Part shown: piece after piece, positions 1 through 9,221 of the stretch
How positions within the stretch are numbered: the stretch's first letter is position 1
How the letters are laid out: every line of letters begins with the position of its first letter
NCBI GenBank assembly: GCA_947630655.1
Contig: CANRIQ010000005.1
Coordinates: 1-32,015, forward strand
Reading direction: 5' to 3'
Source: an uncultured Clostridia bacterium
GTDB taxonomy: Bacteria > Bacillota > Clostridia > Oscillospirales > Ruminococcaceae
DNA: 32,015 nucleotides
Notes under the pieces: generated by a model
What the model saw: the letters and a program-made list of their open reading frames with translations, nothing else
Database searches by the model: none
Told to the model about the DNA's origin: nothing
Made by a program: the position numbers and the translations under genes

Positions 1-720
1 CATAAACGTCCCCGCCTCTATCTGGTCGGGAATAACGCTGTAGGTCGTGCCGTGAAGCTCGCTTACGCCGCGGATTTTGATAACGTCCGTACCCGCGCCG
101 ATAATATCCGCGCCCATGGAGTTTAAGCAGTTCGCGAGGTCAACCACATGCGGCTCTTTTGCGGCGTTTTCGATTATAGTAAGCCCCTCCGCCTTGACCG
201 CCGCCATAATCCCGTTTATGGTAGCACCAACGGAGTTTTTATCAAAGAAAATCTGATTTCCGATAAGCCTGTCAGCCTCAAGGTGAATCATGCCCTTATC
301 AAGCTCGCACCGAGCCCCCAAAGCCGAAAAGCACTTTAAATGCTGGTCAATCGGGCGGTCACCGAGATTGCACCCGCCCGGCATAGAAACATTCGCCGAA
401 TGAAAACGTCCCAGAAGCGTCCCGAGAAAGTAGGTCGTAGCGCGCATAAGCTTCGCCTTCTCGTAGGGAATGGGCATATTCCGAAGCGGACGGGTGTCGA
501 TTTCGACAGTCGTCTTATTAAGCATACGGATTTTCGCGCCCATTTCGGACATAATCTGTAAAGTTATAGTAACATCGCTTATATTCGGGATATTTTCAAT
601 AACGCACGGTTCGTCGGAGAGAATAGTCGCAGGCAGAATAGCGACAACAGCGTTTTTCGCGCCGCTTATCACTACCTCGCCGGACAGCTTCCCGCCGCCC
701 TTAACGATATATTTTTCCAA
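1..720 (-). CDS. murA: UDP-N-acetylglucosamine 1-carboxyvinyltransferase (MurA), 3' end outside window
   Basis: MurA transfers enolpyruvate from PEP to UDP-GlcNAc, the first committed step of peptidoglycan synthesis in the cytoplasm. The 240 visible codons are the N-terminal part of an enzyme usually about 420 residues long. They open with the family's IVKGGGKLSGEVVISGAKNA segment, carry the catalytic-cysteine loop (MPGGCNLGDRPIDQH) near residue 116, and end in the conserved IPDQIEAGTFM at the window edge. The start is TTG at 720, the only in-frame start that fits both the family N-terminus and the G-rich ribosome site at 731-735. The gene is divergent from dapL. Whether it is MurA or its paralogue MurZ/MurAB cannot be settled from half a protein; the family itself is certain. 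Confidence 0.95.
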   Translation of the reverse strand, partial: MEKYIVKGGGKLSGEVVISGAKNAVVAILPATILSDEPCVIENIPNISDVTITLQIMSEMGAKIRMLNKTTVEIDTRPLRNMPIPYEKAKLMRATTYFLGTLLGRFHSANVSMPGGCNLGDRPIDQHLKCFSALGARCELDKGMIHLEADRLIGNQIFFDKNSVGATINGIMAAVKAEGLTIIENAAKEPHVVDLANCLNSMGADIIGAGTDVIKIRGVSELHGTTYSVIPDQIEAGTFM

Positions 721-735
721 ATAAACACTTCCCCC

Positions 736-753
736 TGTTCCATAAACGGAACA
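736..753 (-). promoter_or_regulatory. Small hairpin next to the murA ribosome site
   Basis: TGTTCC (736-741) pairs with GGAACA (748-753) across a 6-nt loop, directly upstream of the G-run that serves the TTG start of murA. It would fold in the 5' leader of the murA mRNA. A regulatory role is only inference. Confidence 0.35.
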
Positions 754-820
754 TGATTTTATTTATATGTATGAAAAGCAAAAAGCAAAACCAACCATAT
801 GAACACACCCATACTTCTAC

Positions 821-849
821 ATTATAACATATATTTTTAAATTTTTAAA
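821..849 (-). promoter_or_regulatory. Probable murA promoter
   Basis: On the minus strand TTTAAA (844-849), 17-bp spacer, TATAAT (821-826), with an extended -10 TG one base upstream. This gives a leader of roughly 95 nt before the murA TTG. Confidence 0.6.
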
Positions 850-1004
850 GTATCAAAATGAAAAAAATCGCGAGTTTAGATTTTTTTGTAATATTTCACT
901 AAAAAAACAAATAATTTTGTAATATTTTACGATATATTGTATAGAACTATTTCCCGCCGCTCTACCGACTGTTTTATTATTGTCAAAAAAACGGTTTTTT
1001 AATC

Positions 1005-1033
1005 TTGACAAAACGCGAAAAATATGCTTTAAT
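1005..1033 (+). promoter_or_regulatory. Probable dapL promoter
   Basis: TTGACA (1005-1010), 17-bp spacer, TTTAAT (1028-1033; 5 of 6 consensus bases), about 50 bp before the dapL start codon. Confidence 0.7.
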
Positions 1034-1082
1034 TATAGTGTATGGTAATTTTTAAAAACTTTACGGAAAGGAAATAATACAT

Positions 1083-2291
1083 ATGGCAAAGCTTAATGAG
1101 AATTTCTCAAAACTGAAGAAAAACTACCTCTTTATCGAGATAGCAAAACGCATAAAGGCGTACTCCGAGGAAAATCCCGAACAGGCGAAAAAGCTTATCA
1201 GAATGGGCATCGGCGACGTTACGCGCCCGCTTGCGCCCGTGGTGGTGGAGGCTATCAAGAAGGCTGCCGACGAAATGCAGTACCGCGAGACCTTCCGCGG
1301 CTATGAGGACAGCGGCGCGGGGTATGATTTTCTGCGCAAGGCGGTGTCCGATTATTACAAGAGCTTCGGGGCTGAAGTATCCGCCGATGAAATCCGCATT
1401 TCCGACGGTGCGAAATCCGACTGCGGCAACATAATCGACATTTTCGGCAGCGGCAACACCGTGCTTGTCACCGACCCCGCTTATCCCGTGTATGTCGATT
1501 CCAACATAATGAGCGGAAACGAGGTCATTTTCGCAAATTCCACCGAGGAAAACGGCTTTGCGGCTATGCCCGACAAGTTGGTCAAGGCAGACCTCATCTA
1601 CCTCTGTTCGCCGAACAACCCGACGGGTTCGGTTTACACGACCGAACAGCTTCGCGAATGGGTGAATTACGCTCTCGAAAACAATGCCGTGATTATCTAC
1701 GACGCGGCGTATGAGGCGTTTATCACCGAGGACAATGTTCCGCGTTCGATTTACGTTATTGAGGGCGCGAAAAAATGCGCTATTGAGATTTGTTCTCTCT
1801 CCAAAACGGCGGGATTTACAGGCACAAGATGCGGTTACACCGTCGTTCCGAACGAGCTTGTCCAGAAGGACAGCGAGGGAAATGACGTAAAGCTTGCCGA
1901 TTTGTGGGGTCGTCGCCAGGGCAGCAAGTTCAACGGCGTATCCTATCCCGTTCAGCGCGGCGCGGAGGCTGTTTTCACTCCCGAGGGTCAGAAGCAGTGC
2001 CGCGAGAACATCAAGTATTATCAGGAAAATGCGCGCGTTATAGCGGCAACCTGCGACGAGCTCGGGATTAAATACACGGGCGGCGTGAATTCTCCGTACA
2101 TATGGCTGAAATGCCCGAACGGCATGGGAAGCTGGGACTTTTTTGATATGCTTCTCACGAAAATACAGGTTGTCGGCACTCCCGGAGCGGGCTTCGGAAA
2201 GAACGGCGACGGTTGGTTCAGACTGACGGCGTTCGGCACTCACGAGGCTACAAAAGAGGCTATGGAGCGTCTGAAAACGCTGTTGAAATAA
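1083..2291 (+). CDS. dapL: LL-diaminopimelate aminotransferase
   Basis: DapL is a PLP fold-type I aminotransferase that converts tetrahydrodipicolinate directly to LL-diaminopimelate with glutamate as amino donor, a one-step route to lysine and cell-wall meso-DAP found in plants, Chlamydia and many Clostridia. The 402-residue length is typical. The N-terminus NENFSKLKKNYLFIEIAKR, the IGDVTRPL segment, the YCSPNNPTG-type motif (LCSPNNPTGSVY) and the PLP-lysine motif SLSKTAGFTGTRCGY (Lys241) are diagnostic. The ATG at 1083 follows a GGAAAGGA ribosome site at 1065-1072. It is a single-gene unit with its own promoter, ending in a terminator shared with convergent serA. Its presence suggests the DapD/DapH acyl routes are not needed here (inference). 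Confidence 0.96.
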   Translation: MAKLNENFSKLKKNYLFIEIAKRIKAYSEENPEQAKKLIRMGIGDVTRPLAPVVVEAIKKAADEMQYRETFRGYEDSGAGYDFLRKAVSDYYKSFGAEVSADEIRISDGAKSDCGNIIDIFGSGNTVLVTDPAYPVYVDSNIMSGNEVIFANSTEENGFAAMPDKLVKADLIYLCSPNNPTGSVYTTEQLREWVNYALENNAVIIYDAAYEAFITEDNVPRSIYVIEGAKKCAIEICSLSKTAGFTGTRCGYTVVPNELVQKDSEGNDVKLADLWGRRQGSKFNGVSYPVQRGAEAVFTPEGQKQCRENIKYYQENARVIAATCDELGIKYTGGVNSPYIWLKCPNGMGSWDFFDMLLTKIQVVGTPGAGFGKNGDGWFRLTAFGTHEATKEAMERLKTLLK

Positions 2292-2306
2292 ACAATAACA
2301 AAAAAC

Positions 2307-2337
2307 AGAGCCTATCATCACGATAGGCTCTTTATTT
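2307..2337. terminator. Bidirectional terminator between dapL and serA
   Basis: Perfect 10-bp stem AGAGCCTATC (2307-2316) / GATAGGCTCT (2322-2331) with a 5-nt loop. A T-rich tract follows on the plus strand, and the A-rich upstream flank gives a U-rich tail on the minus strand. It lies between two convergent genes. Confidence 0.85.
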
Positions 2338-2349
2338 TGCTTGTTAAAA

Positions 2350-3531
2350 TTATTTCTTAATTACTCTTACGCCCACTACATTAGCAACTGCTTTCAGCTT
2401 CTCCTCAATTCCCGCAGGATTGCCCTTTACGTCAAGGCAGGTGTACGCAAAATTCTTTTTGGAGTGGCTCTGCATATTCTCAATGTTCATTCCCGCCGCG
2501 GAAATAGGCGCGGTAATGTTGTTGATAACGCCCTCTACATTCTTGTGAAGAACGCAGATTTTCGCGTCGCCCGTCATCTCCATTTCAAGGTTCGGGAAGT
2601 TTACGGAATTTCTGATGTTTCCGTTTTCGATGTAATCAACAACCTCCTTAACCGCCATAACCGCGCAGTTGTCCTCGCTCTCCTCCGTGGACGCGCCGAG
2701 GTGCGGAATAGCGATAACGCCCTCCATATTCGCGGTTTTTGCGTTCGGGAAATCGGTGATATAGCGGCGAACCTTGCCCGATTTCAAAGCCGCCTCCATA
2801 GCGTCGTCGTCAACAAGAGTATCGCGCGCGAAATTCATGATGATAACTCCGTCCTTCATCATAGCGATGGTGTCGGCGTTTATCATATGCTTTGTGTTCA
2901 CATCGGGGTCGTCGGACTCCACAAGCGGAGTGTGAACGGAAATATAATCGCAGTTCTTGAAAATTTCAGCTCTGGTCTTAACGCGCTTGATCTTATCGGA
3001 AAGGTTCCACGCCGCGTCAATCGTGATATACGGGTCGCAGCCGAGAACGTCCATTCCGAGTGCCAGAGCGGCGTTTCCGAGAGGACCGCCGATAGCTCCC
3101 AAACCGATAATTCCGAGGGTCTTGCCCTTGACCTCCGTTCCCGCAAACTGGGACTTGCTCTTTTCAACGGTCTTTGCAATGTCTGGGTCAGCCTTGTTCG
3201 CCTGAACCCAGTTTGCACCGCCGATAACATCTCTCGAAGCGAGAATCATACCCGCCACAGCAAGCTCTTTAACGCCGTTTGCGTTAGCTCCGGGGGTGTT
3301 GAACACGACAATCCCCTGCTCCGCGCACTTGTCAACGGGGATATTATTCACGCCCGCGCCCGCTCTTGCGATAGCCGTAAGGTTCGAGCCGAACTCCATA
3401 TCGTGCATTTTCGCCGAGCGCACCAAAATAGCGTCGGGATTTTCGACGTTGTCGCCGAAGGTGTATTTCGACTTGTCAAGCAAATCCGTGCCGCAAGCCG
3501 CAATTTTGTTCAATGTCTGAATATTGTACAT
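2350..3531 (-). CDS. serA: D-3-phosphoglycerate dehydrogenase
   Basis: SerA oxidises 3-phosphoglycerate to 3-phosphohydroxypyruvate with NAD, the first step of serine synthesis. The Rossmann dinucleotide motif GLGAIG lies near residues 143-148. The catalytic dehydrogenase signatures NFARD and IPHLGASTEE follow, and a C-terminal ACT domain from about residue 315 (ICVLHKNVEGVINNITAPI) is the likely serine-sensing module. The usual NxARGG is NFARDT here, common in this short clade. The start was set at ATG 3531, nine bases after an AGG ribosome site; a TTG three codons upstream is possible but sits too close to that site. It is last in the serC-DUF6440-serA operon and stops at the shared terminator. 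Confidence 0.93.
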   Translation of the reverse strand: MYNIQTLNKIAACGTDLLDKSKYTFGDNVENPDAILVRSAKMHDMEFGSNLTAIARAGAGVNNIPVDKCAEQGIVVFNTPGANANGVKELAVAGMILASRDVIGGANWVQANKADPDIAKTVEKSKSQFAGTEVKGKTLGIIGLGAIGGPLGNAALALGMDVLGCDPYITIDAAWNLSDKIKRVKTRAEIFKNCDYISVHTPLVESDDPDVNTKHMINADTIAMMKDGVIIMNFARDTLVDDDAMEAALKSGKVRRYITDFPNAKTANMEGVIAIPHLGASTEESEDNCAVMAVKEVVDYIENGNIRNSVNFPNLEMEMTGDAKICVLHKNVEGVINNITAPISAAGMNIENMQSHSKKNFAYTCLDVKGNPAGIEEKLKAVANVVGVRVIKK

Positions 3532-3571
3532 TTCAATCAACCTGCCTTCTTAATATTGTTTTGCCGTCGGG

Positions 3572-3769
3572 TTATTCCTTGCCGATATATTCCGGTGTTA
3601 CCAGGGGCTTTCCGTCCTTGTCAACAAGCACCGACAGTCCCCCCGAGTTTCCGTTTGAAACAAACAGGTAATTTACGCCCGTCATTTTATCGACAATCAC
3701 CGTAAACCCGAAAAACGTCCCTTGAGAGTAAATTCTGGCAAATCTGTCTAATTTGTTGGAATCAGCCAT
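3572..3769 (-). CDS. Small DUF6440-like protein inside the serine operon
   Basis: A 65-residue cytoplasmic protein with no signal peptide or membrane segment. Its core (IVDKMTGVNYLFV...GGLSVLVDKDGKP) matches what I recall of the DUF6440 family, small proteins of unknown function widespread in Firmicutes. Its first 8 bases overlap the end of serC and its stop lies about 40 bases before the serA start, so it is almost certainly co-translated with the serine pathway. No catalytic residues can be proposed. The family call is from memory of the motif and is moderate; that this is a real gene is well supported by the overlap and by the same-strand gap it fills exactly. Confidence 0.75.
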   Translation of the reverse strand: MADSNKLDRFARIYSQGTFFGFTVIVDKMTGVNYLFVSNGNSGGLSVLVDKDGKPLVTPEYIGKE

Positions 3770-4841
3770 TTTCAGCCTCGAATTTCTTCATAAACTCAAC
3801 AAGCTTTTCAACGCCCTCGATAGGCATTGCGTTGTAGATAGAAGCTCTCATGCCGCCGACGGTTCTGTGACCCTTAAGGTTCTCGAAGCCCGCAGCCTTG
3901 GATTCCTTGACAAATTTCGCGTCAAGCTCCTCGTTTCCCGTAACGAACGGAACGTTCATGATAGAACGGTCCTCGGGACGAACAGTGCCCTTAAACAGCT
4001 TTGACTGATCGAGGAAATCGTAAAGAATTTTAGCCTTCTTCTCGTTGCGCTCCTTCATAACCGAAAGACCGCCCATTTTCTTAATCCACTTGAACACCTT
4101 GCCGCAGATGTAGATAGCGTAGCAGTTAGGCGTATTGTACAGCGAATCGTTGTCAGCCTGTGTCTTCCATTTAAGCATAGTGGGAGTGCCGGGGAGAACG
4201 TCGTCCGTAATAAGATCCTCGCGGATAATCGAGATAACCAGACCCGCAGGACCAACGTTCTTCTGAACGCCGCCGTAGATAACGCCGTATTTCGTAACGT
4301 CTACGGGTTCGGACAAAAAGCAGGAGGAAACGTCCGCCACAAGGATATGACCCTTTGTATTCGGCAGAGTGTGGAACTTTGTGCCGTAAATGGTGTTGTT
4401 CTCGCAGATGTAAACATAGTCTGCGTCTGCGGGAATATCAAGGTCTGAGCAGTCGGGAATATACGAGAAAGTCTTATCTGCGGAAGACGCGACAGCCACC
4501 GCCTCGCCGAAAATCTGCGCCTCCTGATAAGCCTTCTTCGCCCACTGACCGGTGATGATGTAAGCCGCCTTTTTGTTCTTCATAAGGTTCATGGGGACAG
4601 CCGCAAACTGCTGCGACGCGCCGCCCTGCAAGAACAGAACCTTATAGTTGTCGGGGATATTCATAAGCTCGCGAATATCCTTCTCCGCGGTCTTGATAAT
4701 GTCGTCATACGCCTTTGAACGGTGCGACATCTCCATAACGGACATACCCGTGCCGTTATAATCAAGCATTTCGTCTGCCGCTTCTTTAAGCACCTCTTCG
4801 GGCAGGACAGCGGGTCCCGCGCTGAAATTGTAAACTCTCAT
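3762..4841 (-). CDS. serC: Phosphoserine aminotransferase
   Basis: SerC is a PLP aminotransferase that makes phosphoserine from phosphohydroxypyruvate and glutamate; it also acts in pyridoxal phosphate synthesis in some bacteria. The 359 residues match the family length. Visible motifs are the N-terminal YNFSAGPAVLP, the MEMSHRSK segment, the phosphate-contact LQGGASQQF, the PLP lysine in YGGVQKNVGPAG (Lys194), and C-terminal GHRTVGGMRASIYNAM. The ATG at 4841 follows a strong AGGAGG site. It is the first gene of serC-DUF6440-serA, driven by a full-consensus promoter at 4916-4944. No serB phosphatase is in the window, so the last step must be encoded elsewhere. Confidence 0.96.
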   Translation of the reverse strand: MRVYNFSAGPAVLPEEVLKEAADEMLDYNGTGMSVMEMSHRSKAYDDIIKTAEKDIRELMNIPDNYKVLFLQGGASQQFAAVPMNLMKNKKAAYIITGQWAKKAYQEAQIFGEAVAVASSADKTFSYIPDCSDLDIPADADYVYICENNTIYGTKFHTLPNTKGHILVADVSSCFLSEPVDVTKYGVIYGGVQKNVGPAGLVISIIREDLITDDVLPGTPTMLKWKTQADNDSLYNTPNCYAIYICGKVFKWIKKMGGLSVMKERNEKKAKILYDFLDQSKLFKGTVRPEDRSIMNVPFVTGNEELDAKFVKESKAAGFENLKGHRTVGGMRASIYNAMPIEGVEKLVEFMKKFEAENG

Positions 4842-4915
4842 GGGAAATCCTCCTGTAAAAAAATGTCTGTTTTACCGCCGCATTATATACGGTTGTGGAA
4901 AAAACCACTATTTCT

Positions 4916-4944
4916 ATTATATGACATTTTGCGCGATATGTCAA
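4916..4944 (-). promoter_or_regulatory. serC operon promoter
   Basis: On the minus strand TTGACA (4939-4944), 17-bp spacer, TATAAT (4916-4921): a full match to the sigma-A consensus, about 75 bp before the serC start. Confidence 0.9.
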
Positions 4945-4986
4945 GCGGTTATTTTGACTTTATCGAATTTTTGTTATTTTTTTCAC

Positions 4987-5017
4987 GAAAAAAGCCCCCG
5001 AATTATCCGTTCGGGGG
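4987..5017 (-). terminator. spoIIP terminator
   Basis: On the minus strand an 8-bp stem (4995-5002 with 5010-5017, CCCCCGAA/TTCGGGGG) with a 7-nt loop is followed by a run of six T. It starts 10 bases after the spoIIP stop. Confidence 0.9.
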
Positions 5018-5026
5018 ACAAACTCC

Positions 5027-6166
5027 CTATGAAAAGCATTCGAGAGCGTTTGCGATGACATTTCCGAGAAGCTCTCCCGTGTACACGGCTTCCTCAAGGG
5101 AATTCCCGTGGCTTCCAACCTCTATTAAAAGCGCGCCCGGGGACATATCCTGGTTATAGTTGCGGTAATCGAACAAAACGGGACGAGGGAGCGTCGGATA
5201 AGCGGTCTCTGCGGCGTTTTGCAGCAGGCACGCAAGCTTGTAGTTCTCCATATAATTCGGCATATCGAAAATTTCGTTGTCGCAGCCCGTGATTATCATA
5301 AACTGCGCGGCGGTTTTGCCGTTAATTTCCGCTACGGGAGCTATCGGAGAGCCGTCAGAATTGCCGATGCCGTCGCGGTGGATATCGAGAATAAGCTGCA
5401 AATCGGGATATTCCTTCATATTTTCGGCAATTGTGTCGGCGGAGCGGTAATATGCCCCGGTGTACTGCGGATAATCGTGTATTGTGCAGTCGTGGACAAC
5501 CGAAATCCCGCGGCTTGCAAGTGCCTTGCAAATCGCGTCCCCGACGGCGACAACGCTTTTGTCGGGGTCGCGGTTGTTGTTCGGGTAATCCGCGTCGTAC
5601 CAGTCGTTTTCGGGGAGATAGCTTTCGGTGGTGTGGGTGTGATAAATCAGCACCACCGGGCTTTCGGGGTCTTCGGGAAGCGTTATATCCGGGAGCGTTT
5701 TCGACGCCTCCTCAAGCTGCGATGCCCTAAGCTCCGTGCAATTTTTCACCTGTGCGCCGCTTTGAAGCGTTATGTACTCGCCGGGAGCAAATTTTCCGAA
5801 ATTGTACCTTAAAATCTGCCCTGTGTGCGTCTGAAATTTTGAATAATCGGTTTCGTCCTCATAATCCGAGCGGTTTTTCGTGATTATTCTCCCAAGCCTT
5901 TCGGGAACGCTTTCGGACGGCTCGCTTTCCGACATTCCCGATGCTTCGGAAATATCGGAAATATCCGAATTATCTGAGCTCTCGGAGCTTTCCGAGCTCG
6001 CCGAATTGTCCGAATAGTCCGAATTGTTCTCATTTTCGGAATAATACGCCCCCGCGGTGAAATATGCCGCCGAACGGAGGAAATTCCCCGCCGCCGACCC
6101 CGAAAGCGTCAAAATCGGACACCCTACCGCCGCAATTACAGCCGCAAATGATTTTAATTTTCCCAT
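5027..6166 (-). CDS. spoIIP: Stage II sporulation protein P (cell-wall hydrolase)
   Basis: SpoIIP is the amidase/endopeptidase of the DMP machine that degrades septal peptidoglycan so the mother-cell membrane can engulf the forespore. Hydrophobic residues about 7-26 form the membrane anchor or uncleaved signal, followed by a Ser/Glu/Asp-rich linker (about 43-90) and the C-terminal hydrolase domain. That domain holds the zinc and catalytic signatures IYHTHTTESY (His176, His178, Glu181), LDIHRDG (His263) and LLIEVGSHGNS (Glu349). The ATG at 6166 follows GGAGGGG. Its partners spoIID and spoIIM are not in the window. It lies alone between the groESL terminator and its own terminator; no sigma-E promoter could be assigned with confidence. 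The Ser-rich linker is longer than in Bacillus SpoIIP. Confidence 0.9.
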   Translation of the reverse strand: MGKLKSFAAVIAAVGCPILTLSGSAAGNFLRSAAYFTAGAYYSENENNSDYSDNSASSESSESSDNSDISDISEASGMSESEPSESVPERLGRIITKNRSDYEDETDYSKFQTHTGQILRYNFGKFAPGEYITLQSGAQVKNCTELRASQLEEASKTLPDITLPEDPESPVVLIYHTHTTESYLPENDWYDADYPNNNRDPDKSVVAVGDAICKALASRGISVVHDCTIHDYPQYTGAYYRSADTIAENMKEYPDLQLILDIHRDGIGNSDGSPIAPVAEINGKTAAQFMIITGCDNEIFDMPNYMENYKLACLLQNAAETAYPTLPRPVLFDYRNYNQDMSPGALLIEVGSHGNSLEEAVYTGELLGNVIANALECFS

Positions 6167-6217
6167 ATTTTTTCACCCCTCCGGACAAGTATATGCCCCG
6201 CGGCGGCGAAAAATTCC

Positions 6218-6248
6218 AAAAAAAGCGGGCTGTGACAAGCACAGCCCG
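6218..6248 (-). terminator. groESL terminator
   Basis: On the minus strand a 9-bp perfect stem CGGGCTGTG/CACAGCCCG (6226-6234 and 6240-6248) is followed by C and seven T, 38 bases after the groEL stop. Confidence 0.92.
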
Positions 6249-6286
6249 AAAAAATATATTTGACCTTTGGATTAGGAAGTTGTCAA

Positions 6287-7936
<1,650 letters not shown>

Positions 7937-7952
7937 TTATGTTTGTCGGCAA

Positions 7953-8426
<474 letters not shown>

Positions 8427-8453
8427 TTAGCACTCACGTTTATTGAGTGCTAA
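8427..8453. promoter_or_regulatory. CIRCE operator
   Basis: TTAGCACTC (8427-8435), 9-bp spacer, GAGTGCTAA (8445-8453): a perfect CIRCE inverted repeat in the groES leader. It is the known binding site of the heat-shock repressor HrcA, whose gene is not in the window. Confidence 0.97.
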
Positions 8454-8457
8454 TTAT

Positions 8458-8485
8458 ATTTTAACCTATATTTGAAAAAAATCAA
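8458..8485 (-). promoter_or_regulatory. Probable groESL promoter
   Basis: On the minus strand TTGATT (8480-8485), 16-bp spacer, TAAAAT (8458-8463), immediately upstream of CIRCE, where HrcA would block it. An alternative TATAAT (8452-8457) overlaps the edge of CIRCE but lacks a well-spaced -35. Confidence 0.6.
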
Positions 8486-8609
8486 GAGGTAAACCCAAAT
8501 TTTTTGTTATTTTTGTAGCAAAGCACAAATATTTTCTAATATTTTAGCCTTTTCTTGGTAGTTTTATACAGAAAATTCTCCGGAAAACAATTTATATTTT
8601 TATGTATTA

Positions 8610-8638
8610 TTGAAAAAATAAAAAATATATGCTAAAAT
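8610..8638 (+). promoter_or_regulatory. Promoter of the 8683 gene
   Basis: TTGAAA (8610-8615), 17-bp spacer, TAAAAT (8633-8638), 45 bp before the ATG at 8683. Confidence 0.7.
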
Positions 8639-8682
8639 AACTATGTTAATATAATAACAAACATATAAAGGGGGATTTTTCG

Positions 8683-9027
8683 ATGTTTGGTTTTTTTAAA
8701 AAAGCACCTGTTTCGGAAGAGGAAAAACGCGCCGAAAGCCTTCCCCGCACAAAAAAGGTGGAATTTGTCGACGCGCTCCCGATTTCGGGCGTGGAAAACG
8801 AGCTTGACCGCGACATTCGCACCGTCGTAGGCTACACTCCCGTAAACTACTACGACACCAAAGACAGCAGTCTTATGTGCATTTTCTACTATTCTGAGGA
8901 CTACAGCGAGATTTATATGCGTTTTCAGCACATAGTATACGACACGCCAAAGGAAAAATCAAAGCTCTGGAAGATAGACAAGGAGCTTATGCGCGATATT
9001 ATGCGCAAATTCGGGCAAAATATATAA
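8683..9027 (+). CDS. Hypothetical protein, 114 residues
   Basis: I do not recognise this protein. It begins MFGFFKKAP, then has an acidic/basic stretch to about residue 30 and a compact mixed region (VGYTPVNYYDTKDSSLMCIFYYSEDYSEIYMRF split over 50-85). The basic C-terminus is KLWKIDKELMRDIMRKFGQ. There is no signal peptide or membrane segment, so it is probably cytoplasmic. The gene is well supported: good promoter, AAAGGGGGA ribosome site before the ATG, codon use like its neighbours, and a terminator downstream. It forms its own transcription unit, divergent from groESL. The MFG(F/L)KKK opening resembles that of the 15535-16818 product, but no homology can be claimed from so short a match. 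Confidence 0.8.
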   Translation: MFGFFKKAPVSEEEKRAESLPRTKKVEFVDALPISGVENELDRDIRTVVGYTPVNYYDTKDSSLMCIFYYSEDYSEIYMRFQHIVYDTPKEKSKLWKIDKELMRDIMRKFGQNI

Positions 9028-9172
9028 GTTTAGCGCGGTTTTGGAATATTTCACCAAACTTTCACAAAAGAAACAACATAAACACACACTGAATGTTTAT
9101 AATAAACTTGCAATCGGAAAGATTGCCTTAAATTGCTAACCGCTCTTTTCATATAATTACCAACCAAACCAG

Positions 9173-9212
9173 CATTAACGCCCCGTGAGAAATCGCGGGG
9201 CGTTAATGTTTT
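9173..9212 (+). terminator. Terminator of the 8683 gene
   Basis: A 13-bp perfect stem, CATTAACGCCCCG (9173-9185) with CGGGGCGTTAATG (9196-9208), has a 10-nt loop followed by TTTT. About 145 bases separate it from the stop codon. It also sits just beyond the convergent moxR stop at 9222 and may block both directions. Confidence 0.75.
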
Positions 9213-9221
9213 ATGCAGTTG

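Larger units (their letters stand above)
721..1082. other. AT-rich divergent intergenic region between murA and dapL
   Basis: This gap holds the two divergent promoters (murA at 821-849, dapL at 1005-1033), the small murA leader hairpin and A/T tracts. No small gene with a ribosome site or further structure was seen. Confidence 0.8.

Noticed and set aside
1107..2321. 404-codon open frame on the minus strand opposite dapL
   Set aside because: It is the mirror of a clear DapL coding sequence, with no ribosome site and no protein-like motifs; it arises from the codon bias of the true gene.
4842..4915. T-box or riboswitch in the serC leader
   Set aside because: With the promoter at 4916-4944 the leader is only about 70 nt and shows just a tiny GTGG/CCAC hairpin, too short for a known riboswitch class.
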